This document shows positions 7,213-15,021 of a stretch of DNA of 64,000 nt, piece by piece. The stretch is from Sedimentitalea sp041224545. GTDB taxonomy: Bacteria; Pseudomonadota; Alphaproteobacteria; Rhodobacterales; Rhodobacteraceae. The DNA lies in the NCBI RefSeq assembly GCF_041224545.1, contig NZ_JBGFGP010000157.1:9691-73690 (forward strand), read 5' to 3'. A program made the position numbers and the translations under genes. Under the pieces are notes generated by a model, which was not told the DNA's origin, searched no databases, and saw nothing but the letters and a program-made list of their open reading frames with translations. Numbering within the stretch: position 1 is the stretch's first letter; each line of letters opens with the position of its first letter.

Positions 7213-9648
7213 ATGAAATCGCGGACCAGGGTTGTTGTTATCGGCGGCGGCATTGCCGGCTGCTCGACCCTCTATCACCTCACCCGGGAAGGATGGACCG
7301 ATGTGGTTCTCGTCGAACGCAACGAACTGACCAGCGGCACCACCTGGCATTCGGCGGCGCAGGTCACCAACTTCGGCATGAACCAGACCATGGTGGGCCT
7401 CAAGACCCATTCGATCAACCTCTACAAGGAATTGTCCGAGAACCCCGAATATCCGATCAACTATCATCACGCCGATGGCGGTATCCGCCTTGCCAACACG
7501 CCACAACAGATGCAGGGCTACCGGCATTTCGCATCCATGGCGCGCGGTATGGGGGTGAATTTCGAAGTGATCGACGCCGAGGAATGCGCCCGCCGGCACC
7601 CGCTGATTTCGACGACGAACCTGCTGGGCGGGTTGTGGGATCCGCTGGATGGCGACATCGACCCGGCGCAGCTGTGCCAGGCGCTCGCCTATCATGCCCG
7701 CAAGGCCGGCGCCGAAGTTTATCGCGAAACCCCGGTGACCGCGCTGACCCAGCACCGGGACGACACCTGGACCGTGCACACCGAAAAGGGTGACATCGAT
7801 TGCGACATCGTGGTCAATGCCTGCGGGTACCGCGTGAACGAAGTCGGTGCGATGATGGGTGTACATCACCCCGTTTCGTCGATGGAGCACCAGTATTTCC
7901 TGACCGAAGACATCCCCGCCATCGCCGAGGCAGGGCATCGGATGCCACTGCTGCGCTGCCCGATCAGCGACTATTACAGCCGTCAGGAAAAGGGCGGTTT
8001 GCTGGTCGGTTTCTACGAGCAGAACTGCAAGACATGGGGCATGGACGGGATCGATCCGAATTTCGTCAACGCGCTTTGCCCCGATGACCTGGAGCGCGTC
8101 ATGGACGTTCTGGCCGGCGCGTTCGAACGCATGCCCGTGCTCGAGGAAACCGGCATCCGCTCGATCGTGAACGGCCCGATCACCTATACGATCGACGGCG
8201 CGCCGCTGGTCGGTCCGATTCCCGGCAAGCGCAATGCGTTCTGCATCATCGGGTTGCGCGCAGGGCTGGGCGAAGGCGGTGGCCACGGCTGGCTGCTGGC
8301 GCAACAGATCGTGCATGGCGAGGCGCAATACGACACCTGGTGCATCGATCCGCGCCGCTTTACCGGCCACGCAAATGTGGAACTGACCGCACTCAAGGCA
8401 ATCGAGGATTACCAGAACGAGTTCCGCTTTCACTTTCCTCACGAGCACCGGCCGGCGGGCCGACCGGCAAAGACCACGCCGCTGACCCCGATCATGGCCG
8501 CCGAAGGGGCCGAGTTCACCGTGGTCAACGGTTGGGAGCGGGTCGACTACATCAAGCCATCCGCCGATTTCCACCCGACGCTGTCCTTCAACTTTGACGA
8601 GGCGTTCGGCGCGGTCGCCGCCGAGGTCAGGAATGTGCAGGACAACGTCGGTCTGTGCGAAGTCAACGGGTTCAACCGGTTCGAGATCACCGGCGCAGAC
8701 CGTCATATCTTCCTTGATCGCATGTTCTGCGGCAATGTCACCAAACGCGCGGGTCGCGTCGGGCTGGGATATCTGCTGAACCATCACGGAATGGTCAAGG
8801 GCGAAGCGACCGTTGCCAACCTGCCTGCCAGCGACCGCGGACCGGAACGCGTGTGGTACGGGTCGGCGGCGGCCAGCGAATATCATGACATGGACTGGCT
8901 GACCGCCCATATCCGCCCGGACGAGGATGTTCAGATCAAATCACTGACCAACGACCAGACCATTCTGGTTCTGGCCGGCCCCAGGGCGCGCGACGTGCTG
9001 TCCGCGGCGGCACGGGGTGACTGGTCAAGAGAGGCCTTTCCCTGGCTGAGCGTGCGCGAATGCTTCGTCGGTTTCGCTCCCGCGACCGTGATGGGTGTCA
9101 GCTTCTCGGGCGAACTGGCCTATGAAATCCACGTTCCCAACGCCGCGCTCTATGCCGCATATCTGGCCCTGCGCAAGGCGGGCGAGGCGCATGGTCTCAA
9201 GCTCTTTGGCGCGCGTGCGGTGGAATCGATGCGCATGGAAAAGGGGTTCCTGCACTGGAAGGCCGACCTCCTGACCGAGTTCGATCCGTTCGAAACCGGG
9301 CTGGACCGCTTCGTCAGGTTGGACAAGGCCGATTTCATCGGCAAGGACGCGCTGCAAAAGCGGCACGCGCACGGGCCACGCCGGAAGCTCGTGACGCTCA
9401 GGATCGATACCACGCACGCCCCGGCGCGCGGCGGCGCCTCGCTGATGCAGGGCGACAAGGTTGTCGGCACCATCACCTCGGGCGACTGGGGCCATCGCGT
9501 CGGTATGAACCTGGCCTATGCCTTTGTCGCGCCCGAACTGGCAGAGGCGGGCCGCACGATGCAGCTCGACCTGTGCGGTGATCTGATCGGGGCCGAGGTG
9601 ATCGAGCCATCCCCCTACGATCCGCAACACGCGCTGATGCGGGCATAA
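7213..9648 (+). CDS. Dimethylglycine/sarcosine dehydrogenase-like flavoprotein with folate-binding domain
   Basis: This 811-residue enzyme has an N-terminal DAO-type FAD domain (VVVIGGGIAGCSTLYHL) with SGTTWHSAAQ; the His of this motif is the covalent FAD site in dimethylglycine and sarcosine dehydrogenases. A central FAO_M-type linker and a C-terminal GcvT-like tetrahydrofolate domain follow (from about residue 430; GFNRFEITGADRHIFLDRM, SFSGELAYEIHVP, ESMRMEKGFLHWK). Such enzymes oxidise N-methyl groups and pass formaldehyde to THF as methylene-THF. The ATG at 7213 follows GGAGGCGCC and is preferred over an in-frame extension to 7168. Divergent from the MttB-family gene, so the pair may act in sequence on a methylated amine. 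The exact substrate is uncertain. Confidence 0.88.
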   Translation: MKSRTRVVVIGGGIAGCSTLYHLTREGWTDVVLVERNELTSGTTWHSAAQVTNFGMNQTMVGLKTHSINLYKELSENPEYPINYHHADGGIRLANTPQQMQGYRHFASMARGMGVNFEVIDAEECARRHPLISTTNLLGGLWDPLDGDIDPAQLCQALAYHARKAGAEVYRETPVTALTQHRDDTWTVHTEKGDIDCDIVVNACGYRVNEVGAMMGVHHPVSSMEHQYFLTEDIPAIAEAGHRMPLLRCPISDYYSRQEKGGLLVGFYEQNCKTWGMDGIDPNFVNALCPDDLERVMDVLAGAFERMPVLEETGIRSIVNGPITYTIDGAPLVGPIPGKRNAFCIIGLRAGLGEGGGHGWLLAQQIVHGEAQYDTWCIDPRRFTGHANVELTALKAIEDYQNEFRFHFPHEHRPAGRPAKTTPLTPIMAAEGAEFTVVNGWERVDYIKPSADFHPTLSFNFDEAFGAVAAEVRNVQDNVGLCEVNGFNRFEITGADRHIFLDRMFCGNVTKRAGRVGLGYLLNHHGMVKGEATVANLPASDRGPERVWYGSAAASEYHDMDWLTAHIRPDEDVQIKSLTNDQTILVLAGPRARDVLSAAARGDWSREAFPWLSVRECFVGFAPATVMGVSFSGELAYEIHVPNAALYAAYLALRKAGEAHGLKLFGARAVESMRMEKGFLHWKADLLTEFDPFETGLDRFVRLDKADFIGKDALQKRHAHGPRRKLVTLRIDTTHAPARGGASLMQGDKVVGTITSGDWGHRVGMNLAYAFVAPELAEAGRTMQLDLCGDLIGAEVIEPSPYDPQHALMRA

Positions 9649-9685
9649 GCGGTTGGTCGAGTGCAATTCTGTCACAGCCCTCGTT

Positions 9686-9729
9686 GAAACGGGGCTCACG
9701 CGGGGCGACCCCACCGAGGGCCCTGTTTC
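9686..9729 (+). terminator. Stable stem-loop after the flavoprotein gene
   Basis: GAAACGGGGC (9686-9695) pairs with GCCCTGTTTC (9720-9729) with a single G-T wobble. The loop holds a second GGGG/CCCC stem (9702-9705 with 9709-9712). It begins 37 bases after the flavoprotein stop. There is no T-run, so it may be an mRNA 3' stabiliser, a Rho-linked terminator or part of a structured leader for the next gene. The rest of the gap to 9941 has two further small GC stems but no gene. Confidence 0.4.
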
Positions 9730-9941
9730 ATCGATCCTACCCCGGCGACGTTCTTTCCGTCGCGCGGCAACTCCACACCGAAAGACCGCGCTTCGGGCGC
9801 TCGCAATCACCTTTGTCCGCACCCCAAGTTTTTCCAAGATTTTCATGTGGGAATTCGGTATCTCTGCCACAAAATACCGGACCCGCCGCCCGGCAATGGC
9901 GCATGACGCGCGCAACGATCTTTAGTCACAAGGACCTCAAG

Positions 9942-10955
9942 ATGCATCTTTCCCGTTTTCCTCGCGTTCGCCTCGCACATCTTCCCACCCCGCTGGAGCC
10001 GATGAAACGCCTGTCCAGGGAACTGGGCGTTGAAATCTGGATCAAGCGCGACGATTGCACCGGCATGTCGACCGGTGGCAACAAGACCCGCAAGCTGGAG
10101 TTCCTGATGGGCGAGGCGCTTGAACAAGGCGCCGACATGGTGATGACCCAGGGCGCGACCCAGACCAATCACGGCCGCCAGACGGCGGCCTATGCGGCCA
10201 AGCTGGGCCTTGACTGCCACATCCTGCTTGAGGATCGCACCGGATATAACAACGCGAACTACAACCACAACGGCAACGTCTTGCTGGATCACCTGCACGG
10301 GGCAACGACCCAGAAATTCCCCGGCGGACACGACATGCCCGGCGAAATGGAGCGTGCCGCCGAGAAAAAGCGCGCCGAAGGCCGCAATGTCTATGTCATC
10401 CCCGGCGGCGGATCGAACCCGACCGGCGCGTTGGGATATGTGAACTGCGCGTTTGAACTGGTGTCACAGGCGAACGATGCCGGTCTGGTCATCGACCGGC
10501 TGGTCCACGCGACAGGATCGTCCGGCACGCAGGCGGGGCTTGTCACGGGCCTTTGTGCGATGAATGCGCAAATCCCGGTTCTGGGCATCGGCACCCGTGC
10601 GCCGCAGCCCAAACAAGAGCAGATGGTCTACGACCTGGCCTGCCGCACGGCGCAGAAACTGGGCTGTGACGACGTGGTCAAGCGCGAGGACGTGATGGCC
10701 AATACCGATTATGTCGGCGACGGCTATGGCCTGCCCACCGACAGCGGCATCGAAGCCATCCGCATGTTCGCCGAACTCGAAGGCATCCTGCTTGACCCAT
10801 GCTATTCCGCCAAGGGCGCTGCGGGCCTCATCGACCTTGCCCGCAAGGGCGAATTCAAGGACCAGCGCATCGTGTTCCTGCACACTGGCGGGGCTGCGGC
10901 ACTTGGCGGATATGATTTCGCCTTTGACAACGCCGACCGCTGGGTCGAACTCTAG
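9942..10955 (+). CDS. cuyA: L-cysteate sulfo-lyase / D-cysteine desulfhydrase-like PLP enzyme
   Basis: This 337-residue fold-type II PLP enzyme belongs to the ACC deaminase / D-cysteine desulfhydrase group. It contains GGNKTRKLEF with the PLP lysine near residue 48, TQGATQTNHGRQTAA and the phosphate loop ATGSSGTQAG. The N-terminus (HLSRFPRVRLAHLPTPLEPM) resembles my recollection of CuyA from roseobacters, which splits L-cysteate into pyruvate, ammonia and sulfite. DcyD (D-cysteine to pyruvate, ammonia and sulfide) is a close relative and cannot be excluded without alignment. The ATG at 9942 has AAGGA 7 bases upstream; in-frame sequence back to 9684 is not typical of the family. It heads a four-gene run with DegT, racemase and HisD-like genes. 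Confidence 0.72.
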   Translation: MHLSRFPRVRLAHLPTPLEPMKRLSRELGVEIWIKRDDCTGMSTGGNKTRKLEFLMGEALEQGADMVMTQGATQTNHGRQTAAYAAKLGLDCHILLEDRTGYNNANYNHNGNVLLDHLHGATTQKFPGGHDMPGEMERAAEKKRAEGRNVYVIPGGGSNPTGALGYVNCAFELVSQANDAGLVIDRLVHATGSSGTQAGLVTGLCAMNAQIPVLGIGTRAPQPKQEQMVYDLACRTAQKLGCDDVVKREDVMANTDYVGDGYGLPTDSGIEAIRMFAELEGILLDPCYSAKGAAGLIDLARKGEFKDQRIVFLHTGGAAALGGYDFAFDNADRWVEL

Positions 10956-10969
10956 AAAGGTATCGCGTC

Positions 10970-12163
10970 GTGACACGCAGGTTTACCCGCTCGTTCACCC
11001 AGCAGGAACCGATCCCGGCAGAAGCCATCGACGCTGCGGTGGCTGTTCTGCAATCGGGGCGTCTGCACCGATACAACCTCGCCGCCGGCGAAACCGGCGA
11101 GGTGGCGTCGCTCGAAGCAGAATACCGCGATTGGCAAGGCAGCGCCTATTGCCTTGCGCTCACCTCGGGGGGGCAGGCCCTGCAGATTGCATTGCGCGCC
11201 TGCGGCGTTGCGCCCGGCGACGCGGTTCTGACCAACGGATTCACGCTCGCCCCGGTCCCCGGCGCTATTCAGGCGGTCGGCGCACAGTCGGTTCTCGTCG
11301 AAATCGACGAGAACCTGCGTCTCGATCTCGATGACCTTGGCCGCAAGATCACGCAGTCGGGCGCGCGGACAATGCTGCTGTCGCACATGCGCGGGCACCT
11401 TTGCGACATGGAACGACTCATGAGCATCTGCGATGCCGCCGGGGTCGCGGTTATCGAGGATTGCGCGCACACGATGGGCGCTTCATGGAACGGCAAGCGC
11501 TCGGGCAATTTCGGCAAGGTCGCCTGCTTTTCGACGCAGACCTACAAACACCTGAATTCGGGCGAAGGCGGCTTTTTGACAACCGACGATCCCGACCTCG
11601 CCGCCCGCGCGACGATCCTGTCGGGCAGCTACATGCTCTATGAACGTCACGGGGCGGGTCCGGCGCGCGAAGAGTTCGACCGGCCACGCTATGAAATGCC
11701 CAATTGTTCCGCACGAATGGACGCCCTGCGCGCCGCGATCCTGCGCCCGCAACTCGCGACCCTCGACGCCAATATCGAGCGATGGAACACCCGGTACGAC
11801 GCGGTAGAGCGCGCGCTCAAGCCACATAACCGGATCGCCACGATCGCGGTGCCCGCCGAGGAGGTTCACGTAGGGTCCTCGATCCAGTTCCGCCTGCCGG
11901 ACTTCACCGCCGACCAATGCCGCGCTGTGATCGCGGCGGCGGCCGGGCGCGGGGTCGAATTGAAGTGGTTTGGCGCCAGAGAGCCCGTGGGCTTCACCTC
12001 GTCGCATCACAGCTGGCGATATATGAAACAGCAGGACCTGCCCGAGACAGACCGCATCATGGCAACCCTGTTCGACATGCGCCTGCCGCTGAGCTTTTCC
12101 GAAGCGGATTGCACGCTGATCGGCGAACTGATCGGCGAGGCGGTCAGCGAGGTCGGCCAGTGA
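10970..12163 (+). CDS. DegT/DnrJ/EryC1-family PLP aminotransferase
   Basis: This 397-residue protein is of the DegT/DnrJ/EryC1 (AHBA synthase-like) fold-type I class. Visible are CLALTSGGQALQIALRA for the cofactor phosphate pocket, VIEDCAHTMGASWNGKRSGNFG and CFSTQTYKHLNSGEGG with the Schiff-base lysine. These enzymes usually aminate keto-sugars, but many unassigned members act on small keto compounds. The start is a GTG at 10970, 15 bases after the CuyA-like stop. Its stop overlaps the racemase start (GTGA), so the genes are translationally coupled. A role in catabolism, for example moving an amino group to or from an intermediate, is inferred only from neighbours. Confidence 0.8.
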   Translation: MTRRFTRSFTQQEPIPAEAIDAAVAVLQSGRLHRYNLAAGETGEVASLEAEYRDWQGSAYCLALTSGGQALQIALRACGVAPGDAVLTNGFTLAPVPGAIQAVGAQSVLVEIDENLRLDLDDLGRKITQSGARTMLLSHMRGHLCDMERLMSICDAAGVAVIEDCAHTMGASWNGKRSGNFGKVACFSTQTYKHLNSGEGGFLTTDDPDLAARATILSGSYMLYERHGAGPAREEFDRPRYEMPNCSARMDALRAAILRPQLATLDANIERWNTRYDAVERALKPHNRIATIAVPAEEVHVGSSIQFRLPDFTADQCRAVIAAAAGRGVELKWFGAREPVGFTSSHHSWRYMKQQDLPETDRIMATLFDMRLPLSFSEADCTLIGELIGEAVSEVGQ

Positions 12164-12861
12164 CGCGCAAGGTTGTCGGTATACTCGGCGGCATGGGGCC
12201 AGAGGCGACGATCCTGCTTCAGCAGCGCCTCCTGTCGACTGTCCGTGCCACGGACGACGCCGATCACCTGCCGCTGCTGATCGACATGAACCCCCAGGTG
12301 CCGTCGCGCATCGCGCATCTGATCGAGGGCACCGGACCCGACCCGGTGCCGGTTCTCGTGGAAATGGCGCAGCGGTTGCAGACCGCCGGGGCAACGGCGC
12401 TGGCGATGCCCTGCAACACCGCGCATCATTATGCGCCGCAAATCTCGGCAGCGGTGTCCATTCCGCTTTTGAACATGGTCGAGATTGCTGTGGAGCGGGC
12501 CGCCAGAATCGCCGCAGCCGGCGACAGGATCGGCATTCTTGCCTCGCCTGCGGTCCGGCTTGCCGGCGTGTTTGACGGCGCGCTTGAACGGGCAGACCTT
12601 GCCCCGCTCTGGCCCGAAAATGCCGACCGGATGCTTGGCGCGATCCGGTCGATCAAGGCAAATGGCGCAACCGTGCAAGCGCAGCAGGTGCTGGCCGACG
12701 CGGCGCATGAACTGGTCGGCGCAGGGGCCAGGATGCTGCTCGTGGCGTGCTCGGAATTCTCGCTGCTGACCCCTGCACTGTCCGCCGGGGTTCCCGTCAT
12801 CGACACGATCGATGTGCTGGCCGACGCCATTCATCACCACACGCTGACACAACCGAGTTGA
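12160..12861 (+). CDS. Aspartate/glutamate racemase-family protein
   Basis: This 233-residue protein belongs to the cofactor-independent Asp/Glu (RacX-like) racemase family. It has the N-terminal ILGGMGPEAT loop and both catalytic-cysteine motifs, MPCNTAHH and VACSEFS, so it should be active. The GTG start at 12160 overlaps the preceding stop (GTGA) and opens directly into the family N-terminus; sequence upstream in the same frame is noise. Family members interconvert D- and L-forms of acidic or other amino acids. Beside a CuyA-like lyase, which in known cases takes L-cysteate, a racemase could bring a D-sulfonate amino acid into the pathway. That is an inference. The dehydrogenase gene follows 4 bases later. 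Confidence 0.85.
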   Translation: MTRKVVGILGGMGPEATILLQQRLLSTVRATDDADHLPLLIDMNPQVPSRIAHLIEGTGPDPVPVLVEMAQRLQTAGATALAMPCNTAHHYAPQISAAVSIPLLNMVEIAVERAARIAAAGDRIGILASPAVRLAGVFDGALERADLAPLWPENADRMLGAIRSIKANGATVQAQQVLADAAHELVGAGARMLLVACSEFSLLTPALSAGVPVIDTIDVLADAIHHHTLTQPS

Positions 12862-12865
12862 CACC

Positions 12866-14134
12866 ATGGCCATCACCTATCTTAAATCCGCCGACCCCCG
12901 ACCGTCTGTGGAAAACCAGGATATCCGTGACATCGTGGCCATCATGCTGGCCAATATCGAACGCGAGGGCGAGGCGGCGGTGCGGGATTACGCACAGAAA
13001 CTCGACGGATGGAGCGGCGATATCGTGCTGTCCGACGCCGCGCGCGCGGCCGCCTGCGCGCGCGTCCCCGAAGGGCTCAAGGACGACATCCGCTTTGCGC
13101 AGGCCAATATCCGCCGCTTTGCCGAAGCGCAGAAGGCGACGCTTGGCGAGTGTGAAATCGAAGTCATGCCGGGCCTGATCGCAGGTCAAAAGCAAATTCC
13201 GGTCTCCAGTGCCGGCTGCTATGTGCCCGGCGGTCGCTACAGCCATATCGCCAGCGCGCTGATGACGATCACCACGGCCAAGGTCGCGGGGGTAAAGCAT
13301 ATTACGGCCGTATCGCCCACGCGGCCAGACACCGGAATACCTGACGCTATCGTGTTCGCGATGAACCTGTGCGGCGCCGACCTGATCCTGAACCTTGGCG
13401 GCGTGCAGGGGATCGCCGCCATGGCGCAGGGTCTGTTCGGCGGCAGGCCGGCGGATATTCTTGTCGGTCCCGGCAACAGTTATGTGGCCGAGGCCAAGCG
13501 GATGCTTTTTGGCAGCGTCGGGATCGACATGTTCGCCGGCCCGACGGATTCCCTGGTCATTGCCGATCGCACGGCATCGGCAGAAACCGTCGCCTGGGAT
13601 CTGGTCAGCCAGGCGGAACACGGCACGGACAGCCCGGTCTGGCTGGTGACCACCGACCGGGCGCTGGCCAGGGCCGTGCTTGACCGGGTACCGGACCTGA
13701 TAGCGAGCCTGCCCGAACCCAATGCCTCCGCAGCGCGCACCGCATGGGCCGAACGCGCCGAAGTAATCCTGTGCGACACGCGCGAAGAAGCGGCACAGGT
13801 CGCGGATCGCTATGCGCCGGAACATCTTCAGGTTCTGGCCGAGGATCCCGACTGGTGGCTGAAGCGGCTGACGGCCTATGGCTCGCTGTTTCTGGGCAAG
13901 GAGACAACGGTCGCCTTTGGCGACAAGACCTCGGGGCCGAACCACGTGCTGCCCACCAGCGGCGCGGCGCGGTATACCGGCGGGCTGTCGGTGCACAAGT
14001 TCACCAAGACCGTGACCTGGCAGCGCTGCAACGCCGATGCGTCCCACGAACTGGCCCTGCGCACCGCGCGGATCAGCCGGATGGAGGGAATGGAAGGGCA
14101 CGCACGCGCCGCCGATTTGCGCCTGCGCCCCTGA
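12866..14134 (+). CDS. Histidinol dehydrogenase-family protein, probably HpsN-like rather than HisD
   Basis: This 422-residue protein has the HisD fold signs: SAGCYVPGGRYSH, NLGGVQGIAAMA, GPGNSYVAEAKR, DMFAGPTDSLVIAD, SQAEHG (Zn ligands Gln/His in HisD), SGPNHVLPT and a final EGHARAADLRL. It lies outside any his operon. Its N-terminus MAITYLKSA and the ARYTGGLSVHKF stretch after HVLPT are, as I recall, more like HpsN (2,3-dihydroxypropane-1-sulfonate 3-dehydrogenase) than biosynthetic HisD. The family oxidises a primary alcohol to a carboxylate in two NAD-dependent steps. Together with the CuyA-like lyase and racemase, a sulfonated amino alcohol or diol is the plausible substrate. The specificity is inferred, not shown. 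Confidence 0.75.
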   Translation: MAITYLKSADPRPSVENQDIRDIVAIMLANIEREGEAAVRDYAQKLDGWSGDIVLSDAARAAACARVPEGLKDDIRFAQANIRRFAEAQKATLGECEIEVMPGLIAGQKQIPVSSAGCYVPGGRYSHIASALMTITTAKVAGVKHITAVSPTRPDTGIPDAIVFAMNLCGADLILNLGGVQGIAAMAQGLFGGRPADILVGPGNSYVAEAKRMLFGSVGIDMFAGPTDSLVIADRTASAETVAWDLVSQAEHGTDSPVWLVTTDRALARAVLDRVPDLIASLPEPNASAARTAWAERAEVILCDTREEAAQVADRYAPEHLQVLAEDPDWWLKRLTAYGSLFLGKETTVAFGDKTSGPNHVLPTSGAARYTGGLSVHKFTKTVTWQRCNADASHELALRTARISRMEGMEGHARAADLRLRP

Positions 14135-14178
14135 TCCGCCAGAAGGCGCCCTGACCGGCCCGGCGCATGAATGTTGCG

Positions 14179-14640
14179 TCAGATCGGCAGGGCCGTGGTC
14201 TTTTTGACCACATCCAATATGACCGAGCTTTCCATCTCCTGAACGCCCGGCATCGTCACCAACTTGTCCTGAACGAGCGCCTGATAGTGGTCGATGTCAC
14301 GCACGACAATGTGCAGGTGATAGTCGAACCCACCCAGCAACAGGACCGCATACTGGATCTCCGGAATGGCGCGGATTTCGCGCTTGAACGCCTCCAGCGC
14401 CTTTCTATCATGCTTGTTCAGCTTGACCCGTGCCACCACGAGCATGTTGAAGCCGAGCTGTCTCCGGTCAAGATCGACGTTTTTGCCCCGGATCACCCCG
14501 AGCTCCTGCAGGTGATTGATCCTGCGCGAACAGGGGGATTGCGAGAGACCGACCCTTTCGGCGATTTCCGTGACTGTCCGGCTACCGTCAGCCTGCAATG
14601 CGCGAAGGATACGCATGTCGGTTTCGTCGAGATCAGGCAT
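14179..14640 (-). CDS. bkdR: Lrp/AsnC-family regulator (BkdR-like)
   Basis: This 153-residue protein has an N-terminal helix-turn-helix (residues about 5-55, DETDMRILRALQADGSRTVTEIAERVGLSQSP) and a C-terminal RAM/ligand domain (GGFDYHLHIVVRDIDHY). Length and layout are standard for Lrp/AsnC. The ATG at 14640 gives the usual N-terminus; in-frame sequence beyond it to 15066 is non-homologous. It is divergent from the branched-chain keto-acid dehydrogenase operon. In Pseudomonas an Lrp-type activator, BkdR, occupies the same position and responds to branched-chain amino acids, which supports the name by context. The gap (14641-14772) starts with an AT-rich stretch suitable for Lrp binding. Confidence 0.8.
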   Translation of the reverse strand: MPDLDETDMRILRALQADGSRTVTEIAERVGLSQSPCSRRINHLQELGVIRGKNVDLDRRQLGFNMLVVARVKLNKHDRKALEAFKREIRAIPEIQYAVLLLGGFDYHLHIVVRDIDHYQALVQDKLVTMPGVQEMESSVILDVVKKTTALPI

Positions 14641-14772
14641 GATGCAGACCCAATTTGTATAAATGGCGACAAAATAATGCAAAACTTCATCGGATATGTC
14701 CAGCTTTGGAAATCCTAGCCGCGTCTGGCGTGCGATAGTGGCTGCAGGTTTCAGACATTTAGGAGGAGACCG

Positions 14773-15021
14773 ATGGCAGCGAGTGTTATCATCGGTGCAA
14801 AACACATGCCGACAGGTGGTTTGCAGGGTGGATTTGGCAGCGTGACCGCAACCGGGTTGCGGGAAATTGCCATCCACAGCGCCCCTGCCCGGGCCGGGGC
14901 GCCGGGCAACGCCGTGAACGACCCGCTGCTGGACGTCGATCACGACCGCAGGAACGTAAATGGCGACGAGCCGCTCGCCGTCACGATTAAAAAGGGAGTG
15001 ATCCAATGTCCGCAACCCTGA
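14773..15021 (+). pseudogene. Remnant of an acetyl-CoA acetyltransferase (thiolase) gene
   Basis: The 82-codon frame begins with an ATG behind a near-perfect Shine-Dalgarno (AGGAGGAG, 4 bases upstream). Its first 45 or so residues read like a thiolase N-terminus: SVIIGAKHMPTGGLQGGFGS, then an AI..A..RAG helix and a NDPLLDVD stretch near the place where thiolases have VDEVLMG. Instead of about 390 residues it ends at 82. It lacks the active-site CGSG region and the C-terminal catalytic motifs. The stop overlaps the acyl-CoA dehydrogenase start. It is the first frame of an isoleucine-type catabolic operon, where a 2-methylacetoacetyl-CoA thiolase is expected. So it looks like a gene with most of its body deleted but its translation start kept. 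Confidence 0.6.

Noticed and set aside
7129..8910. Long 593-codon open frame on the minus strand opposite the flavoprotein gene
   Set aside because: It lies antisense to a well-supported DMGDH-like gene, its translation has no family features and is His/Gly/Arg-rich. It is a shadow caused by high G+C.
12866..14134. Plain histidine-biosynthesis HisD
   Set aside because: No other his gene is adjacent and the neighbours are a lyase, aminotransferase and racemase, so I call it HisD-family, HpsN-like. Strict HisD function is not fully excluded.
14179..14640. Lrp gene as the regulator of the cuyA-like run
   Set aside because: It is convergent with that run and divergent from the BCKDH operon, which is the BkdR arrangement.
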